A stretch of 15,158 bases of DNA from the NCBI GenBank assembly GCA_002726335.1, contig PBSR01000147.1, positions 1 to 15,158 on the forward strand. Reading direction: 5' to 3'. Below are positions 14,943-15,158 of the stretch, in pieces. The notes beneath the pieces were generated by a model. It did no database searches. It saw only the letters and a list, made by a program, of their open reading frames with translations, and was not told where the DNA came from. The DNA comes from Gemmatimonadaceae bacterium. GTDB lineage: Bacteria > Latescibacterota > UBA2968 > UBA8231. Both the position numbers and the translations under genes were made by a program. Position 1 is the stretch's first letter; every line of letters begins with the position of its first letter.

Positions 14943-15158
14943 TGTTGATGTGGAGGAGTATCTGGTGTCCGGGTCTCAGGAATCTCGGAAGGGTCCTGGC
15001 CGTTGCCATGATCGCCGGCTGTGGCTCGTCGTCGCCCTCGGTAACGGATGTCTCAGCGATCCCGGAGGCGCCGCCCGCCCGCGCCGCGATTCCCACCGAC
15101 CCGATTCGTCAGGCGTATACCGAGCGCGGCGGCTTCCCGGAGTATCTGCTCGGCGTCG
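14939..15158 (+). CDS. Lipoprotein, 5' part; possibly a polysaccharide export (Wza/GumB-like) protein
   Basis: The frame starts with ATG ATG TTG ATG at 14939-14950 and runs off the window after 73 codons. The N-terminus is a lipoprotein signal: basic residues (WRSIWCPGLRNLGR), a hydrophobic core (VLAVAMIA) and the lipobox IAGC with Cys28, then Ser residues and a Pro/Ala-rich linker. The last visible residues, GGFPEYLLGV, are where Wza-type proteins have 'Y-x-L/I-G-x-G-D', so a polysaccharide export protein is a reasonable but unproven guess. The first ATG overlaps the nucleotidyltransferase stop as ATGA, like the two previous junctions; the ATG at 14948 has the better-spaced GGCGAGG binding site. 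Confidence 0.75.
   Translation, partial: MMLMWRSIWCPGLRNLGRVLAVAMIAGCGSSSPSVTDVSAIPEAPPARAAIPTDPIRQAYTERGGFPEYLLGV

Overview
The window is a gene-dense stretch of a high-GC bacterial chromosome. It has tight gene spacing, strong G/C bias at third codon positions in most genes, and AGGAGG-like ribosome binding sites at several starts. A lipoprotein at the right end that looks like the start of a polysaccharide-export protein, together with polyprenyl-phosphate glycan enzymes, suggests a diderm (Gram-negative-type) organism. I cannot name the phylum from this sequence. Nothing looks like a phage, an insertion sequence or a CRISPR array.

Layout, left to right. (1) 1-1115: translation genes, the 3' part of tsf (EF-Ts) followed directly by frr (ribosome recycling factor), without the pyrH gene that usually sits between them. 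(2) About 1220-2443: a divergent pair, a small membrane-anchored coiled-coil protein on the minus strand and a cytoplasmic protein with a decayed GGDEF domain on the plus strand. (3) 2496-7419: a cell-envelope glycan/lipid block. It holds a UbiA-family enzyme of the decaprenyl-phosphate phosphoribosyltransferase type, a GT-C membrane glycosyltransferase (minus), an unrecognised 519-residue membrane protein (plus) and a class I SAM methyltransferase (minus). (4) 7475-7925: one minus-strand unit with a good sigma70-like promoter, a 76-residue two-helix membrane protein, tRNA-Ala(UGC) and an intrinsic terminator. (5) 7946-9124: acetyl-CoA acetyltransferase (thiolase). (6) 9178-11455: an ssb-like gene without the usual acidic Phe-terminated tip, divergent from an adenine methyltransferase fused to a specificity-like domain with no nuclease beside it. 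The region between them has a promoter whose -35 box lies inside a 15-base palindrome. (7) 11483-15158: four genes joined by ATGA start/stop overlaps: a thioredoxin-fold plus (alpha/alpha)6 protein of the YyaL/DUF255 family, a PqqD-like small protein, an NTP_transf_5-type nucleotidyltransferase and the start of a lipoprotein that runs off the window.

How the genes may work together. UbiA would make a polyprenyl-phospho-pentose donor and the GT-C enzyme would use such a donor on the far side of the inner membrane, so block 3 reads as part of a lipid-linked glycan pathway. The PqqD-like/nucleotidyltransferase pair in block 7 resembles the partly described 'HPr-rel-A' gene sets seen beside exopolysaccharide loci, and the adjoining lipoprotein fits that setting. 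The clearest candidates for poorly described biology are this last operon, the orphan methyltransferase with its operator-like palindrome, and the unknown 519-residue membrane protein.
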